A stretch of 64,000 nt of DNA. Origin: Streptomyces tropicalis (GTDB lineage: Bacteria; Actinomycetota; Actinomycetes; Streptomycetales; Streptomycetaceae). Below are positions 9,282 to 18,485 of the stretch, in pieces. The stretch is taken from positions 1 through 64,000 of the forward strand of contig NZ_JARJBB010000014.1 in NCBI RefSeq assembly GCF_029269835.1. The letters are read 5' to 3'. A model generated the notes under the pieces. It did no database searches and had not been told where the DNA came from. It saw only the letters and a program-made list of their open reading frames with translations. How positions within the stretch are numbered: the first letter of the stretch is position 1; each line of letters opens with the position of its first letter. A program made the position numbers and the translations under genes.

Positions 9282-10646
9282 TCAGGCGCGGATGACGGCC
9301 AGGGCCTCGTCGCGCACCTTGGCCATCGTCGGCTCGTCGCGGGCCTCGGCGTTGAGCCGGAGCAGGGGCTCCGTGTTGGAGGGGCGGACGTTGAACCACC
9401 AGTCGGCGGCGGACACCGTGAGGCCGTCGAGCTCGTCCAGGGTGACGTCGGCGCGGCCCTCGTAGGCCGTCCTGATCGCGGCGAGTCGGGCGGCCTGGTC
9501 GGCGACGGTGGAGTTGATCTCCCCGGAGCCGGCGTAGCGGTCGTACTGCGCGACCAGCGCCGACAGGGGCCGGTCCTGGCCGCCCAGGGCCGCCAGGACG
9601 TGCAGCGCGGCCAGCATGCCCGTGTCCGCGTTCCAGAAGTCCTTGAAGTAGTAGTGCGCCGAGTGCTCGCCGCCGAAGATCGCGCCGGACCGCGCCATCT
9701 CGGCCTTGATGAAGGAGTGGCCGACGCGGGTGCGGACCGGGGTGCCGCCCTGCTCCCGCACGACCTCGGGGACGGACCAGGAGGTGATCAGGTTGTGGAT
9801 GATCACACCCCGGCCGCCGTGCCGGGCCAGCTCGCGGGCGGCGACCAGCGCGGTGATCGCCGACGGGGAGACCGGCTCGCCGCGCTCGTCGACGACGAAG
9901 CAGCGGTCGGCGTCGCCGTCGAAGGCGAGCCCGAGGTCGGCGCCCTCCGCGCGCACCCGCTGCTGGAGGTCCACGATGTTGGCCGGGTCCAGCGGGTTGG
10001 CCTCGTGGTGGGGGAAGGTGCCGTCGAGTTCGAAGTACATCGGGACGACGTCGAGGGGCAGGCCGGAGAAGACCGTCGGGACCGTGTGGCCGCCCATGCC
10101 GTTGCCCGCGTCGACGACGACCTTCAGCGGGCGGATCGCGGAGACGTCGACCAGGGAGCGCAGGTGCGCCGCGTAGTCGTCCAGCGTGTCGCGCCGGGTG
10201 AGCCGGCCCGTCCGGGCGGCCGGCTCCGGGGCGCCCGACTCCCGCCACCGCTCGACCAGTTCGCGGATCTCGGTCAGGCCCGTGTCCTGGCCGACCGGGG
10301 CGGCGCCCGCCCGGCACATCTTGATGCCGTTGTACTGCGCGGGGTTGTGCGAGGCGGTGAACATCGCGCCGGGCAGGTCCAGGGCGCCCGACGCGTAGTA
10401 CAGCTGGTCCGTGGAGCAGAGCCCGATCTCGGTGACGTCGGCGCCCTGCCGCGCCGCGCCGTGCGCGAAGGCGCGGGACAGGCCGGGCGAGGAGGGCCGC
10501 ATGTCGTGGCCGACGACGACGGCGCTCGCGCCGGTCACGCGGGCGAAGGCGGCGCCGAAGAGCTCGGCGAGCGACTCGTCCCACTGGTCCGGGACGACCC
10601 CGCGTACGTCGTACGCCTTCACGATCTGCGACAGATCAGCAGTCAC
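9282..10646 (-). CDS. manB: Phosphomannomutase/phosphoglucomutase
   Basis: This alpha-D-phosphohexomutase interconverts mannose-6-P and mannose-1-P (and possibly the glucose isomers). The 454 residues contain the phosphoserine loop TASHNP, the metal-binding loop FDGDADRC and the C-terminal phosphate-binding loop RPSNTEPLLRLNAEA. The start is the GTG at 10646 (MTADLSQIVKAYDVRG). With manA it makes the precursor for GDP-mannose, used in streptomycetes for mannosylated lipids and glycoproteins. About 480 bases separate it from the downstream Trm112-like gene. Confidence 0.95.
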   Translation of the reverse strand: MTADLSQIVKAYDVRGVVPDQWDESLAELFGAAFARVTGASAVVVGHDMRPSSPGLSRAFAHGAARQGADVTEIGLCSTDQLYYASGALDLPGAMFTASHNPAQYNGIKMCRAGAAPVGQDTGLTEIRELVERWRESGAPEPAARTGRLTRRDTLDDYAAHLRSLVDVSAIRPLKVVVDAGNGMGGHTVPTVFSGLPLDVVPMYFELDGTFPHHEANPLDPANIVDLQQRVRAEGADLGLAFDGDADRCFVVDERGEPVSPSAITALVAARELARHGGRGVIIHNLITSWSVPEVVREQGGTPVRTRVGHSFIKAEMARSGAIFGGEHSAHYYFKDFWNADTGMLAALHVLAALGGQDRPLSALVAQYDRYAGSGEINSTVADQAARLAAIRTAYEGRADVTLDELDGLTVSAADWWFNVRPSNTEPLLRLNAEARDEPTMAKVRDEALAVIRA

Positions 10647-10903
10647 GGCCAGCCCTTCTCGGAGTCCATTCGGAGGTCAACCCGGAGGTCCTGGCGGAGC
10701 TCCTGTTGGTGGACCCCAACGTACCCGGCCCAGGTTGCCGGGAGCCGTGCGGCAGCTGTACGGCACGCAGGCCGTCACGCCGGGCGCGGGCGCGCAGGTA
10801 CGGGCTGCCGGGAAGTCTCCGGCGTGCGGCGGCCGTTGGGGGCGGCGGGAGGGAACGGTCCTTCAGGGACGGTGAACGGCGCGCCCGCAGGCGGCGAACC
10901 GAT

Positions 10904-11281
10904 TCAGTTGTCCGGCGAGCGGAGCACGCGCAGGTGGCCGCGGCGCGCGACCTCCATCGGATCCGCGGTGCGGGGACCGGCGCCGCCGGCCTCGGCCGCG
11001 CGCTGCTGGGGCCGGGCGGCCTCGCGCACCGCGTTGGCGAGCGCCTCGAGGTCGTCGCCGCTGGGCCGGGCGGGGGCCGAGCCGTCGAGGAGGCGTACGA
11101 CCTCCCAGCCGCGCGGGGCGGTGAGGCGCTCGGAGTGCTCGGCGCACAGGTCGTAGCAGTGGGGTTCGGCGTAGGTGGCGAGCGGGCCGAGGACCGCGGT
11201 CGAGTCGGCGTAGACGTACGTCAGCGTCGCGACGGCGGGTCGGCCGCAGGCGGTGCGCGAACAGCGACGTACAGGGCTCAC
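10904..11281 (-). CDS. DUF3499 family protein
   Basis: This is a 125-residue actinobacterial protein of unknown function. Two Cys pairs in CSRTAC and HCYDLCAEH suggest a small metal-binding fold. The C-terminal half is rich in Ala, Arg and Pro and ends HLRVLRSPDN. I chose the GTG at 11281 (MSPVRRCSRTACGRP), where family similarity should begin. The open frame continues 30 codons upstream with unrelated residues. A TACCGT hexamer sits 8 bases before this GTG, so the mRNA could be leaderless. It is divergent from the zincin-like gene. Confidence 0.85.
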   Translation of the reverse strand: MSPVRRCSRTACGRPAVATLTYVYADSTAVLGPLATYAEPHCYDLCAEHSERLTAPRGWEVVRLLDGSAPARPSGDDLEALANAVREAARPQQRAAEAGGAGPRTADPMEVARRGHLRVLRSPDN

Positions 11282-11631
11282 GACGTTGGACGGTACCGCA
11301 CTCTTGAGCGGGCCGCGACGACTCTGCACCAGGTCACACCCCCGTGTCGCCCTGTGAAACGCCCCACACACCCCTTCTGTCCCACCTTGCTGACCTGCGC
11401 GGATGTCGCGCCGCCTGGTCGCGGACCGGTCCGCTCCAGGTCACAGGTCGGCACAAACAACGCCAAAAGCCTTGCCGTTGCCGCTCCGGGAGAGATACGG
11501 AATCGAGCCCAAGCTTGGCCGGAATGGGCAGCGGGCGACAGGCGCAATCACGCCGTGCCGCCCGGCGGCCCGGTGCCCGGGATGCCGCGCCGGGCCGGGC
11601 GGGCGGTCCTCGCGAGGACTACGCTTCAGCG
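11282..11631. promoter_or_regulatory. Divergent promoter region
   Basis: This 350-base spacer lies between DUF3499 (minus) and the zincin-like gene (plus). It is less G+C-rich than its flanks in places (for example GCACAAACAACGCCAAAAGCC). On the plus side TACGCT (11620-11625) lies 6 bases before the GTG at 11632. On the minus side TACCGT precedes the DUF3499 GTG. I see no small gene or strong hairpin. Confidence 0.4.
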
Positions 11632-12084
11632 GTGATGGACAACCCTGTACCGCCCCGTGCAGCCGGCCCCGGGCCCCGTCGACGTGATCGCCACGGCCGG
11701 GGCATGCGCGGCCCGATCGCGCCGCCGCAGGTGCCGCTCGCCGCGAGCCGTGCCGAGGTGTTCGCGGACCTGGTGCGGGACTCCGTGGAGCGGCTGGAGC
11801 GGCGGTGGCCGCAGCTCGCGGACGTCGACTTCCTGGTGCTGGAGGTGCCGCGGCTGGACGCCCCCGGGCAGACCTGGAACGACGAGGCCGTGCCGCTCGG
11901 CGGCACGGTGGCGGCCCAGGACGGCCACCGGGCGCGGGTGGTCGTGTACCGGCGGCCGGTGGAGATCCGCAGCAAGGGCCGCGACGAGCGGGCGGCCCTC
12001 GTGCACGAGATCGTGGTGGAACAGGTGGCCGACCTGCTCGGGCTGACCCCGGAGACGGTGGACCCCCGCTACGGCGAGGACTGA
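11632..12084 (+). CDS. Zincin-like metallopeptidase family protein
   Basis: This is a 150-residue protein (149 if the adjacent ATG at 11635 is used) of the actinobacterial metallopeptidase family PF06262. A basic N-terminal stretch precedes a compact domain starting VPLAASRAEVFADLVRD. The helix that carries HExxH in zincins reads HEIVVEQVADLLG, so the second metal-ligand His is replaced by Glu. Catalysis is therefore doubtful, unless HExxxE coordinates metal. TACGCT ends 6 bases before the GTG, consistent with leaderless translation. Confidence 0.8.
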   Translation: MMDNPVPPRAAGPGPRRRDRHGRGMRGPIAPPQVPLAASRAEVFADLVRDSVERLERRWPQLADVDFLVLEVPRLDAPGQTWNDEAVPLGGTVAAQDGHRARVVVYRRPVEIRSKGRDERAALVHEIVVEQVADLLGLTPETVDPRYGED

Positions 12085-12217
12085 CCCGCCGGGCCGCCGC
12101 CGGACGGACGAGGCCCATGCCCCGGGCGCGCACGGACGACGCCCACGCCGCCGGCGCGGACCTGCGCGCCGCCCGATGTCCGCGTGGACCACCGGGCCGC
12201 CTGCGGGAGTCCGGCGG

Positions 12218-13744
12218 TTACCTCTGCAGCACCGACAGGTCCGCGGTCGCGCGGGGCACGGCGACCGTGCCGCGGTCGTCCGGGAGGGTCTGGACGGTGA
12301 AGCCGGGGACGCCCTCCTGGGTGGACGCGAGGGTCCGGGCGGCGTAGACGGGGCCGCCGGACAGGCGCTCCACCGTCACGGCGTACGTGCCGTTCAGTCC
12401 GGCCGGGACCGGGGGCACCACGTCCTGCGTGGTGCCCGCACCGACCGTGTACGTCTTCGACACCGCCGTGCCGCCGTCGCTGCCCGCGGACGAGGTGACC
12501 TTCACCTGCGCGGAGCCGGCCGGGGCGGTCAGGGAGAGCGTCGTCCCCTTGGCGCTGTTGTCGGCCGCGGTGGCCCGGGTGTCCACGGGGCGGGTCGCCG
12601 GAATGAACGCCGTCTCCTGCTGGGCTCCCCTGCCGCGCACGACCTTGAGCGCCGCGACCACCGGTACGGACTGGGAGGTCGGGGTGAGCACCAGTGAGCC
12701 GGGCTCGCCGCGGGTCAGGGGACCGAGGTCGACGCCGGTCGTCATGCCGCCCTTGACGTGCAGGGTCTCGTGCCCGGCGGGGGTGATCGAGCCGGACGAC
12801 GACGCCAGCCGCACCTTGAGGTCGGCGTCCGTGTCGGCGGGGGTGAAGGCCACCAGCCGGACGTCCGTGGCGTCCTTGGGGATGCCGGGCAGCACCAGGC
12901 TGCCCGCGGGGTCCGCGGCGGCCGACAGCCAGTCGCCGCCGGTGCTGGAGTCGAGGGCCTGCACGGCCGCGCCGACCCGCCCGCTGCGCACGCTCACGTG
13001 CAGGGTGAGGTCGTCCTGCGGGGAGTCCGTGAGCGTGGACAGCAGGACCGGCTCGCTGGAGTGCGGCTGCACCGTGATGCCCTCGCCCACGGCCGACTTC
13101 ACCGCGCCGTCCTTGCCGTAGAGCTCCAGGTCCACGACGGCGGCGGAGTCGTCGGGGTTGGTGAGGTGGACGTAGTCGGAGCGGCTGGCGGCCGTGCTGA
13201 CGCCCGGGAACCAGAACTGGGTGTCCGGGGCGGTGCAGTCGACGCCGAGCAGACCGCGTCCGGTGCCCGCGGCGACCTCGGTGGTCTCCTGCATCGTCCA
13301 GCCGGGGGCGAACCGCCCGTCGGCGGTGCCGATGAGCGCGGGCGCGTCCGCGCCGGAGGAGTCGCCGGTGACGGGCGTGCCGGGGGTCTTGGGCTGGAGG
13401 GCGGGCTGCTGCGCCTTCTTGCCGGACCCCCCGGCCTTCCCTGAGCCCTTGCCGGTGGCCGGGGTGCCGCCCGCGTCCGGGCCCGAGTCGGCGGCGGGCC
13501 GGAGTTGCGCGGTTCCCGCGCTGCCGGTGCCCGCCACGACGGGGGTGAAGGAGGTGTACGAGGTGTCGGCGATGTCGGAGCTGCTCGGAGCCGGGCAGAC
13601 CAGGGTCGTGCGCTCCACGGGCAGCCGGGCGGCGACCCGCGCGGCGCCGGCGCCGGACGCGTCCGGGGTGTTCAGCGCGGCGAATCCGGTGACGGCGGCG
13701 AGCGCGGTCGCGCCGGCGATCAGGGACAGGGTGGTGCGGTTCAC
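12218..13744 (-). CDS. DUF5719 family secreted/anchored protein
   Basis: This is a 508-residue protein with an N-terminal hydrophobic segment (about residues 5-25, SLIAGATALAAVTGFAAL) that could act as a signal peptide or anchor. A beta-rich extracellular part with DUF5719-type repeats follows. A Gly/Lys/Pro linker (about residues 95-125) precedes the main domain. Function is unknown. The GTG start overlaps the stop of the upstream glycosyltransferase (GTGA at 13741-13744), so the two are translationally coupled and likely act together at the envelope. Confidence 0.82.
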   Translation of the reverse strand: MNRTTLSLIAGATALAAVTGFAALNTPDASGAGAARVAARLPVERTTLVCPAPSSSDIADTSYTSFTPVVAGTGSAGTAQLRPAADSGPDAGGTPATGKGSGKAGGSGKKAQQPALQPKTPGTPVTGDSSGADAPALIGTADGRFAPGWTMQETTEVAAGTGRGLLGVDCTAPDTQFWFPGVSTAASRSDYVHLTNPDDSAAVVDLELYGKDGAVKSAVGEGITVQPHSSEPVLLSTLTDSPQDDLTLHVSVRSGRVGAAVQALDSSTGGDWLSAAADPAGSLVLPGIPKDATDVRLVAFTPADTDADLKVRLASSSGSITPAGHETLHVKGGMTTGVDLGPLTRGEPGSLVLTPTSQSVPVVAALKVVRGRGAQQETAFIPATRPVDTRATAADNSAKGTTLSLTAPAGSAQVKVTSSAGSDGGTAVSKTYTVGAGTTQDVVPPVPAGLNGTYAVTVERLSGGPVYAARTLASTQEGVPGFTVQTLPDDRGTVAVPRATADLSVLQR

Positions 13745-16700
13745 TGCTGGCTCCCGTCGGGGCGCTCACTGCCGGTGCCGTGCGGGTGGGACGGGGGCGC
13801 GTCGGCTCCGGGTGACTGGGCCGGGTCGTACGTCTCGTCGTAGCCCTGCTGGTAGGCGGGGTCGTAGGGGCCGCCTTCGTAGGCGCCGCCGTATGCGTAC
13901 GGGTCGTACTGGCCGCCCTGCTGGGCGGCCTGGTACGCCGGGTCGTAGGCGTCCGCCGGGTACGGCTGGGCGTCCGCCGGGTACTGCGGGGCTGCCTGGT
14001 ACGGGTCGCCGTAGGCGCCGTAGCCGGGCTGCTCGTAGCCGGCGCCGTCCCAGTCGGCGTACCCCTGCTGGTGCGGCACGGCGGCGGGGCTCTCGTGCGG
14101 CGCGGGCGGGACGGGCGGCCCGTCGAAGGGGTCGTCCGCTCCGGCCGGTCCGCCTCCACCGGCCTCGGCGGCGGCCTCCGCCTCCGCCTCGGCCTGGGCG
14201 CGCAGGCGGCGGGCGCGGCGGCCCTCGCCCGCGGCGGCCTGCGCGGGGACGGGCTGCTCCTCGGGCAGGTCGTCGTCCATGTCACGACGCCGGCCCGGCA
14301 GGGCGAGGACGACGAGGACGACGGCGAGGGCGCCCTGGAACCACAGCCAGACGGAGCGGCCGATCGGGTCGTCGAAGGCGACGTCCAGGTGTCCGCCGGC
14401 GGCGGGGAGCTGGAAGCCCTGCGCCCAGCCGTCGACCGTGGTCCGGGTGAGCGGTTTGCCGTCCAGGGTGGCGGTCCATCCGGGGTCGGCGGAGTCGGCC
14501 AGGCGCAGCACGCGGGCCGCGGAGCCGGCCGGGATCGTGGTGTGGACCTCGACGGGCCCGGCGGCGACCGGCTGGGCGGCGCCGGAGCCGCCGGCCGGGA
14601 CGACGGCGGCGCGCGAGACCTCCTGGTCGACGCGCCACAGGGCGCTGCCGTCCTGCTGGCTGAGCCGGCTCAGGCCGGGGGTGGCGTCCAGGACGCGGCT
14701 GACGTCGCGGGGGGCGCCCTTGTGCACGAGGACGTAGCGCACGGCGAAGCCGCCGAGCTGGTCCGCCTGGTCGGCGCCGGAGCCCGCGACGAGGTTGGCG
14801 ACGACCTTGTCGAGGCGGCCGGTCGCACCGCCGGTGGTGGACAGGTCGGCGTCGCCCATGCGGGCGCCGGAGCCGCGGACCAGCATGTAGTCGACGTGGG
14901 CCGGGGAGTCGCTGTCGAGGACCAGGGTGCGGGCCTGGTCGCGGGTGCTGCTCTCCTCGGCGACGAACGCGGGCACCTGCACCGGGTCGCGGCGCTCCAG
15001 CGGCCCGTCGGCGCCGCGGATCATCCAGCCGGAGGCGGCGAGCAGCGGCCCGGCGACGGAGGCGAAGGCGATCAGCGCGGCGACCGGCTGGCGCCAGCCG
15101 AAGCTCTGCTCGGCGACCCGGGCGCGGACGCCTTCGGCGCCGACGACCGCGGCGGCGAGCAGGGCGAGGCCGTAGACGAGCGTCGCCGGGCCCGCCCAGG
15201 CGGAGGCGTTGGACAGGGCGGCGAAGACGAAGCCGACGAGGGCCACTGCCCAGGCCGTACGGATGCCGGACTGACGCTCGGAGCGCAGGAGGGCGGCCAG
15301 CGCGGCCAGGACGATGCCGATGAGCATGAGCCCGTGCACCGTGCCCGGGCCGCCCGGGGAGGCGCCGAGCAGGTCGAGGGCGGATGCGGCCGAGGCGCCG
15401 TAGGGCAGGCCGGCCTCCTTGAGGAAGCCGAACGGGAGCAGGCTCAGCGACCAGGGCGCGAGGACGAGGAGCGGTGTGCCCACTTGGGCCAGGAGGCGCA
15501 GTGCGTGGGGCACGATCTCGCCGCGGCGCAGGACCAGGACGCCCAGGCCGAGGACGGCCGCGACCGGCCAGACGACCGGGGTAAAGGCGGTGGTGACGGT
15601 GAGCAGCAGCGCGTAGGCCCAGGTGGCGCGCCAGCTGCCGCGGGCTCTGGAGGCATGGGCGAGGCCGCTCGCGGCGACGCCGGCGCGGGCGAGGAGCGGC
15701 AGCAGCACGGCGAGGACGGCGGTGCCGATGCGGCCGCCGGCCAGCGCGCCGGTGGCGGCGGGCAGGAAGGCGTACACGACCGCGGCCCAGGCGCGCAGCA
15801 GGCGGGACTCGACCAGGGGCCGCGAGGCGAAGTACGCGGCGATGCCGGCCAGGGGCACCGAGCCGACGAGGAGGACGGTGACGGCGAGGCCCGTCGAGCC
15901 GAGCAGCAGGGAGGCCAGCAGCGCCACCAGGGCGAGGTAGGGCGGGGCGGAGGGGGTGCCGCCCGCGCCGACCGGGTGCCAGGAGTCGAGGTAGCGCGCC
16001 CACAGGTCGGAGGCGCCCGCGGGGGCGGGCAGCAGGGCGCCGCCCCCGAGGGCGCCGCTGCCGAGCAGACCGCGGCAGGCGACGAGGGAGACGAGCAGCA
16101 GCACCAGGAAGAGCACCGGGCCGGGCTTGCGGCCGATGCGCTTGAGACGGGCGAACTGCTCGATCTCCAGGAAGTCCGCGTCGTCGCCGCCGGGACCGGA
16201 CTCGATGGCGCCGCCGTGCCGCCCGGCCGAGGACAGCTCGGGGTCGGAGCGGCCGACGAGATTCCCGGCGAGCTGCTCGAAGGTGGCGCGGACGGTGGCG
16301 CCCGGCGGCGGGAACAGGGCCCGCAGCTCGTCCTTGCCGATCTGCGGCCGGCCCCTGCGGCGGCGGCCGGCGATGATCCGCTCGGGCCGCAGCAGGGTGC
16401 CCATGAGGCCGCGGATCTCGTCGACGGCCTGTCCGGGGACCTTGCCGACGAGGTAGGCGACGGTCCGCAGCAGGGTGCCGAGCACCAGCCGGAGCAGGAC
16501 CCAGGGCAGGGCGGCGCTACGGGTGTTGACGAGCAGGGTGTGGACGGCACCCGCCTTGTCGACCTTGTGCGGCGAGGCGGCGGTGCGGCCCACGCAGTCG
16601 ACGGTGCGGCGCTCGCGGGAGGACGCCTCGGCGTGGCGGACGACGGCCTCGGGGGCGACGAGGACGCGGTGGCCGGCGGCGTGGGCGCGCCAGCACAGGT

Positions 16701-17511
16701 CGACGTCGTCGCGCATCAGGGGCAGCCTGCGGTCGAACCCGCCGAGCTGCTCGAAGACGTCACGCCGGACCAGCATGCCCGCGGTGGACACCGACAGGAC
16801 GGTCCGGACGTGGTCGTGCTGGCCCTGGTCCTGCTCCCGGCGGTCCAGACCGGTCCAGCGGCGGCCGGAGTTGGCGATGGTGACGCCGACCTCCAGGAGC
16901 TGCCGGCGGTCGTACCAGCCGCGGAGCTTGGGGCCGACGACCGCGACGTCGTCCCGGCCGAGCCCGTGCTCGGTGTCGACGACGCGGAGCAGCTCGGCGA
17001 GGGCCTCCGGTTCGGGGGCGCAGTCGTCGTGCAGCAGCCAGAGCCACTGCACCGGTTCGCCGTGCGGCAGTTCGGGGAGGTCGTAGGCGTCGTCGCGCCA
17101 GGAGCGGGTGACGGGGTCCCAGCCGCTGGGGCGCTTCAGGTAGGGCAGGTCGTCCGGGGTGAGGACCGGGGCGGTGCGCGTGGCCTCCTCGACGGCCTGG
17201 CCGAAGCCGGTGCGGCGGGCCAGGTGCAGCACGCGGTCGTCGCCGAGGGCGTCGGTGACCAACTGGGCGGAGGCGTCCGCGCTGCCGGTGTCGGCGGCCA
17301 CCGCGTACTGGACGGGGCGCTCCTGGCCGAAGAGGCCCGCGAGGGCGTCGGGCAGCCAGCGGGCGCCGTCGTGCGCGACGAGCACCGCGGTCACCACGTG
17401 CCGCGGGAACTCGGGCGGACGGGCCGGGTCGAACTCCGGCGCGCGGGCCGGGTCGGTGGGCGCTGCGGCAGCGACGTCGTAGGGGGCTGCCGTATGGCTG
17501 GGCACGGACAT
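13741..17511 (-). CDS. Large membrane glycosyltransferase, family 2
   Basis: This is a 1256-residue protein. A GT2 domain occupies about residues 30-290 (VVTAVLVAHDGARWLPDAL, DTGSADASAQ, LLHDDCAPEP, MRDDVDLCWRAHAAG). A membrane region with about a dozen hydrophobic segments follows (about 420-850), then an extracellular domain (about 880-1100), a final TM (WLWFQGALAVVLVVLAL), and a disordered tail. The tail is rich in Tyr, Pro, Gln and Asp, with repeated YDP/YPAD units. It probably transfers a sugar to an envelope acceptor. The start at 17511 (MSVPSHTAAP) lacks a strong RBS; the frame extends 42 codons further. TAGTGT at 17594-17599 is a possible -10. Confidence 0.85.
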   Translation of the reverse strand: MSVPSHTAAPYDVAAAAPTDPARAPEFDPARPPEFPRHVVTAVLVAHDGARWLPDALAGLFGQERPVQYAVAADTGSADASAQLVTDALGDDRVLHLARRTGFGQAVEEATRTAPVLTPDDLPYLKRPSGWDPVTRSWRDDAYDLPELPHGEPVQWLWLLHDDCAPEPEALAELLRVVDTEHGLGRDDVAVVGPKLRGWYDRRQLLEVGVTIANSGRRWTGLDRREQDQGQHDHVRTVLSVSTAGMLVRRDVFEQLGGFDRRLPLMRDDVDLCWRAHAAGHRVLVAPEAVVRHAEASSRERRTVDCVGRTAASPHKVDKAGAVHTLLVNTRSAALPWVLLRLVLGTLLRTVAYLVGKVPGQAVDEIRGLMGTLLRPERIIAGRRRRGRPQIGKDELRALFPPPGATVRATFEQLAGNLVGRSDPELSSAGRHGGAIESGPGGDDADFLEIEQFARLKRIGRKPGPVLFLVLLLVSLVACRGLLGSGALGGGALLPAPAGASDLWARYLDSWHPVGAGGTPSAPPYLALVALLASLLLGSTGLAVTVLLVGSVPLAGIAAYFASRPLVESRLLRAWAAVVYAFLPAATGALAGGRIGTAVLAVLLPLLARAGVAASGLAHASRARGSWRATWAYALLLTVTTAFTPVVWPVAAVLGLGVLVLRRGEIVPHALRLLAQVGTPLLVLAPWSLSLLPFGFLKEAGLPYGASAASALDLLGASPGGPGTVHGLMLIGIVLAALAALLRSERQSGIRTAWAVALVGFVFAALSNASAWAGPATLVYGLALLAAAVVGAEGVRARVAEQSFGWRQPVAALIAFASVAGPLLAASGWMIRGADGPLERRDPVQVPAFVAEESSTRDQARTLVLDSDSPAHVDYMLVRGSGARMGDADLSTTGGATGRLDKVVANLVAGSGADQADQLGGFAVRYVLVHKGAPRDVSRVLDATPGLSRLSQQDGSALWRVDQEVSRAAVVPAGGSGAAQPVAAGPVEVHTTIPAGSAARVLRLADSADPGWTATLDGKPLTRTTVDGWAQGFQLPAAGGHLDVAFDDPIGRSVWLWFQGALAVVLVVLALPGRRRDMDDDLPEEQPVPAQAAAGEGRRARRLRAQAEAEAEAAAEAGGGGPAGADDPFDGPPVPPAPHESPAAVPHQQGYADWDGAGYEQPGYGAYGDPYQAAPQYPADAQPYPADAYDPAYQAAQQGGQYDPYAYGGAYEGGPYDPAYQQGYDETYDPAQSPGADAPPSHPHGTGSERPDGSQQ

Positions 17512-17804
17512 CGAGAAACGGCCCCGGTTCGGTGTGGACTGTGGTGGACGCCTGTGCCCGGTGGGGGCAGCGGTGCGTCTCGGACGAGCGACCACACTAT
17601 CGGCTGGCCGTAACAGCGGCCCGCCGCCTGTGGACAAGCCACCTGCGACGGGCCGTTCGTGACGTCACCGGGAAGACGGTGTGCGGTTTTCCGGGAGACC
17701 GGCGGCGGGATGCCGGTGCGGCGGACGCCGGGAGCGGAGGCCGCCGCCGCGGGCCGAGGCCGGCGCCGGTGCGCGACCGGCGGCCGGGAGCGCGGCGGCC
17801 GGGG

Positions 17805-18068
17805 TCAGATGGCCGCCTTCTTCAGCCGGCGCCGCTCGCGCTCGGACAGACCGCCCCAGATGCCGAACCGCTCGTCGTTGGCGAGGGCGTACTCGAGGCA
17901 CTCGGAGCGGACCTCGCAGGCGAGGCAGACCTTCTTGGCCTCGCGGGTCGAGCCGCCCTTCTCGGGGAAGAAGGACTCGGGATCGGTCTGGGCGCACAGC
18001 GCGCGCTCCTGCCAGCCGAGTTCCTCGTCCGCGTCGTCGACCAGCAGTTGCTGCACCAGCTCGGTCAT
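17805..18068 (-). CDS. whiB: Sporulation transcription factor WhiB
   Basis: WhiB is an iron-sulfur Wbl protein that works with WhiA to switch on sporulation septation in aerial hyphae. The 87 residues match the founder of the family. Cluster ligands are Cys25, Cys48, Cys51 and Cys57 (CLACEVRSEC). The GIWGG turn is at about 69-73, and a basic tail (RERRRLKKAAI) contacts DNA or sigma factor. The ATG at 18068 has a modest RBS. It stands alone with a long upstream region containing a clear promoter, as expected for a developmentally controlled gene. Confidence 0.96.
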   Translation of the reverse strand: MTELVQQLLVDDADEELGWQERALCAQTDPESFFPEKGGSTREAKKVCLACEVRSECLEYALANDERFGIWGGLSERERRRLKKAAI

Positions 18069-18141
18069 GTGCGCCCCTCGTCTGTCTTTCGCGTCCCCGT
18101 GATCCAGCCGTTACCGATTCCGGCTGAACGACACGAGTGAA

Positions 18142-18171
18142 ATTACAAGTGTGCTGCTCCGGGCGAGTCAA
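18142..18171 (-). promoter_or_regulatory. whiB promoter
   Basis: On the minus strand TTGACT (18171-18166) is followed after 18 bases by TGTAAT (18147-18142), a good vegetative-type promoter. It would give a 5' leader of about 65-70 bases before the whiB ATG. whiB is known to have more than one promoter; I could only define this one. Confidence 0.55.
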
Positions 18172-18485
18172 GCCGAGATCTGCTATTGGGCCCCTTATTC
18201 ACTCTGCGGAACCAAGGCCATGCGGAAAGTGTTCAAATCGGCATAAACCTTGACACATGTTCAGGGGCCCACGGACTCCGCCCCCGCGCCGGGCCCGCTC
18301 GGGGCCCGCACTGGGGAGGACGCCCAGGGCATCGATCTCGTTCCGACACGCACGGCGAGGCACCCCGGATCACGGTCGGATCACGGGATCGCAACGAGGC
18401 TTGCGCGCCCGGCTTGTGCGCCATGTGTCCCCTCCTGCCGGTGAGCAAACCTTTCATCTGAGAGATGAACCGGATGAGGTGAACC
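18172..18485. promoter_or_regulatory. Long regulatory spacer between whiB and the cdo leader
   Basis: This is a relatively A+T-rich spacer between divergent units. It holds a 7-3-7 perfect inverted repeat, TTCATCT-GAG-AGATGAA (18453-18469), just upstream of the Cys-rich leader ORF and a plausible repressor operator. A TTGACA at 18250-18255 has no -10 at normal spacing. No further gene is seen. Confidence 0.45.

Noticed and set aside
12119..12217. Small plus-strand ORF after the zincin gene
   Set aside because: The weak RBS and overlap into the DUF5719 gene, with low-complexity translation, give no support.
14071..17613. 1180-residue open frame on the plus strand opposite the giant glycosyltransferase
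   Set aside because: It is antisense to a clear GT2/membrane protein. Its translation is low-complexity Gly/Ala/Glu/Arg with no domain; it results from high G+C at third positions.
18250..18255. TTGACA as a promoter for cdo
   Set aside because: No -10-like hexamer lies at 16-19 bases, and the distance to the gene is over 500 bases.
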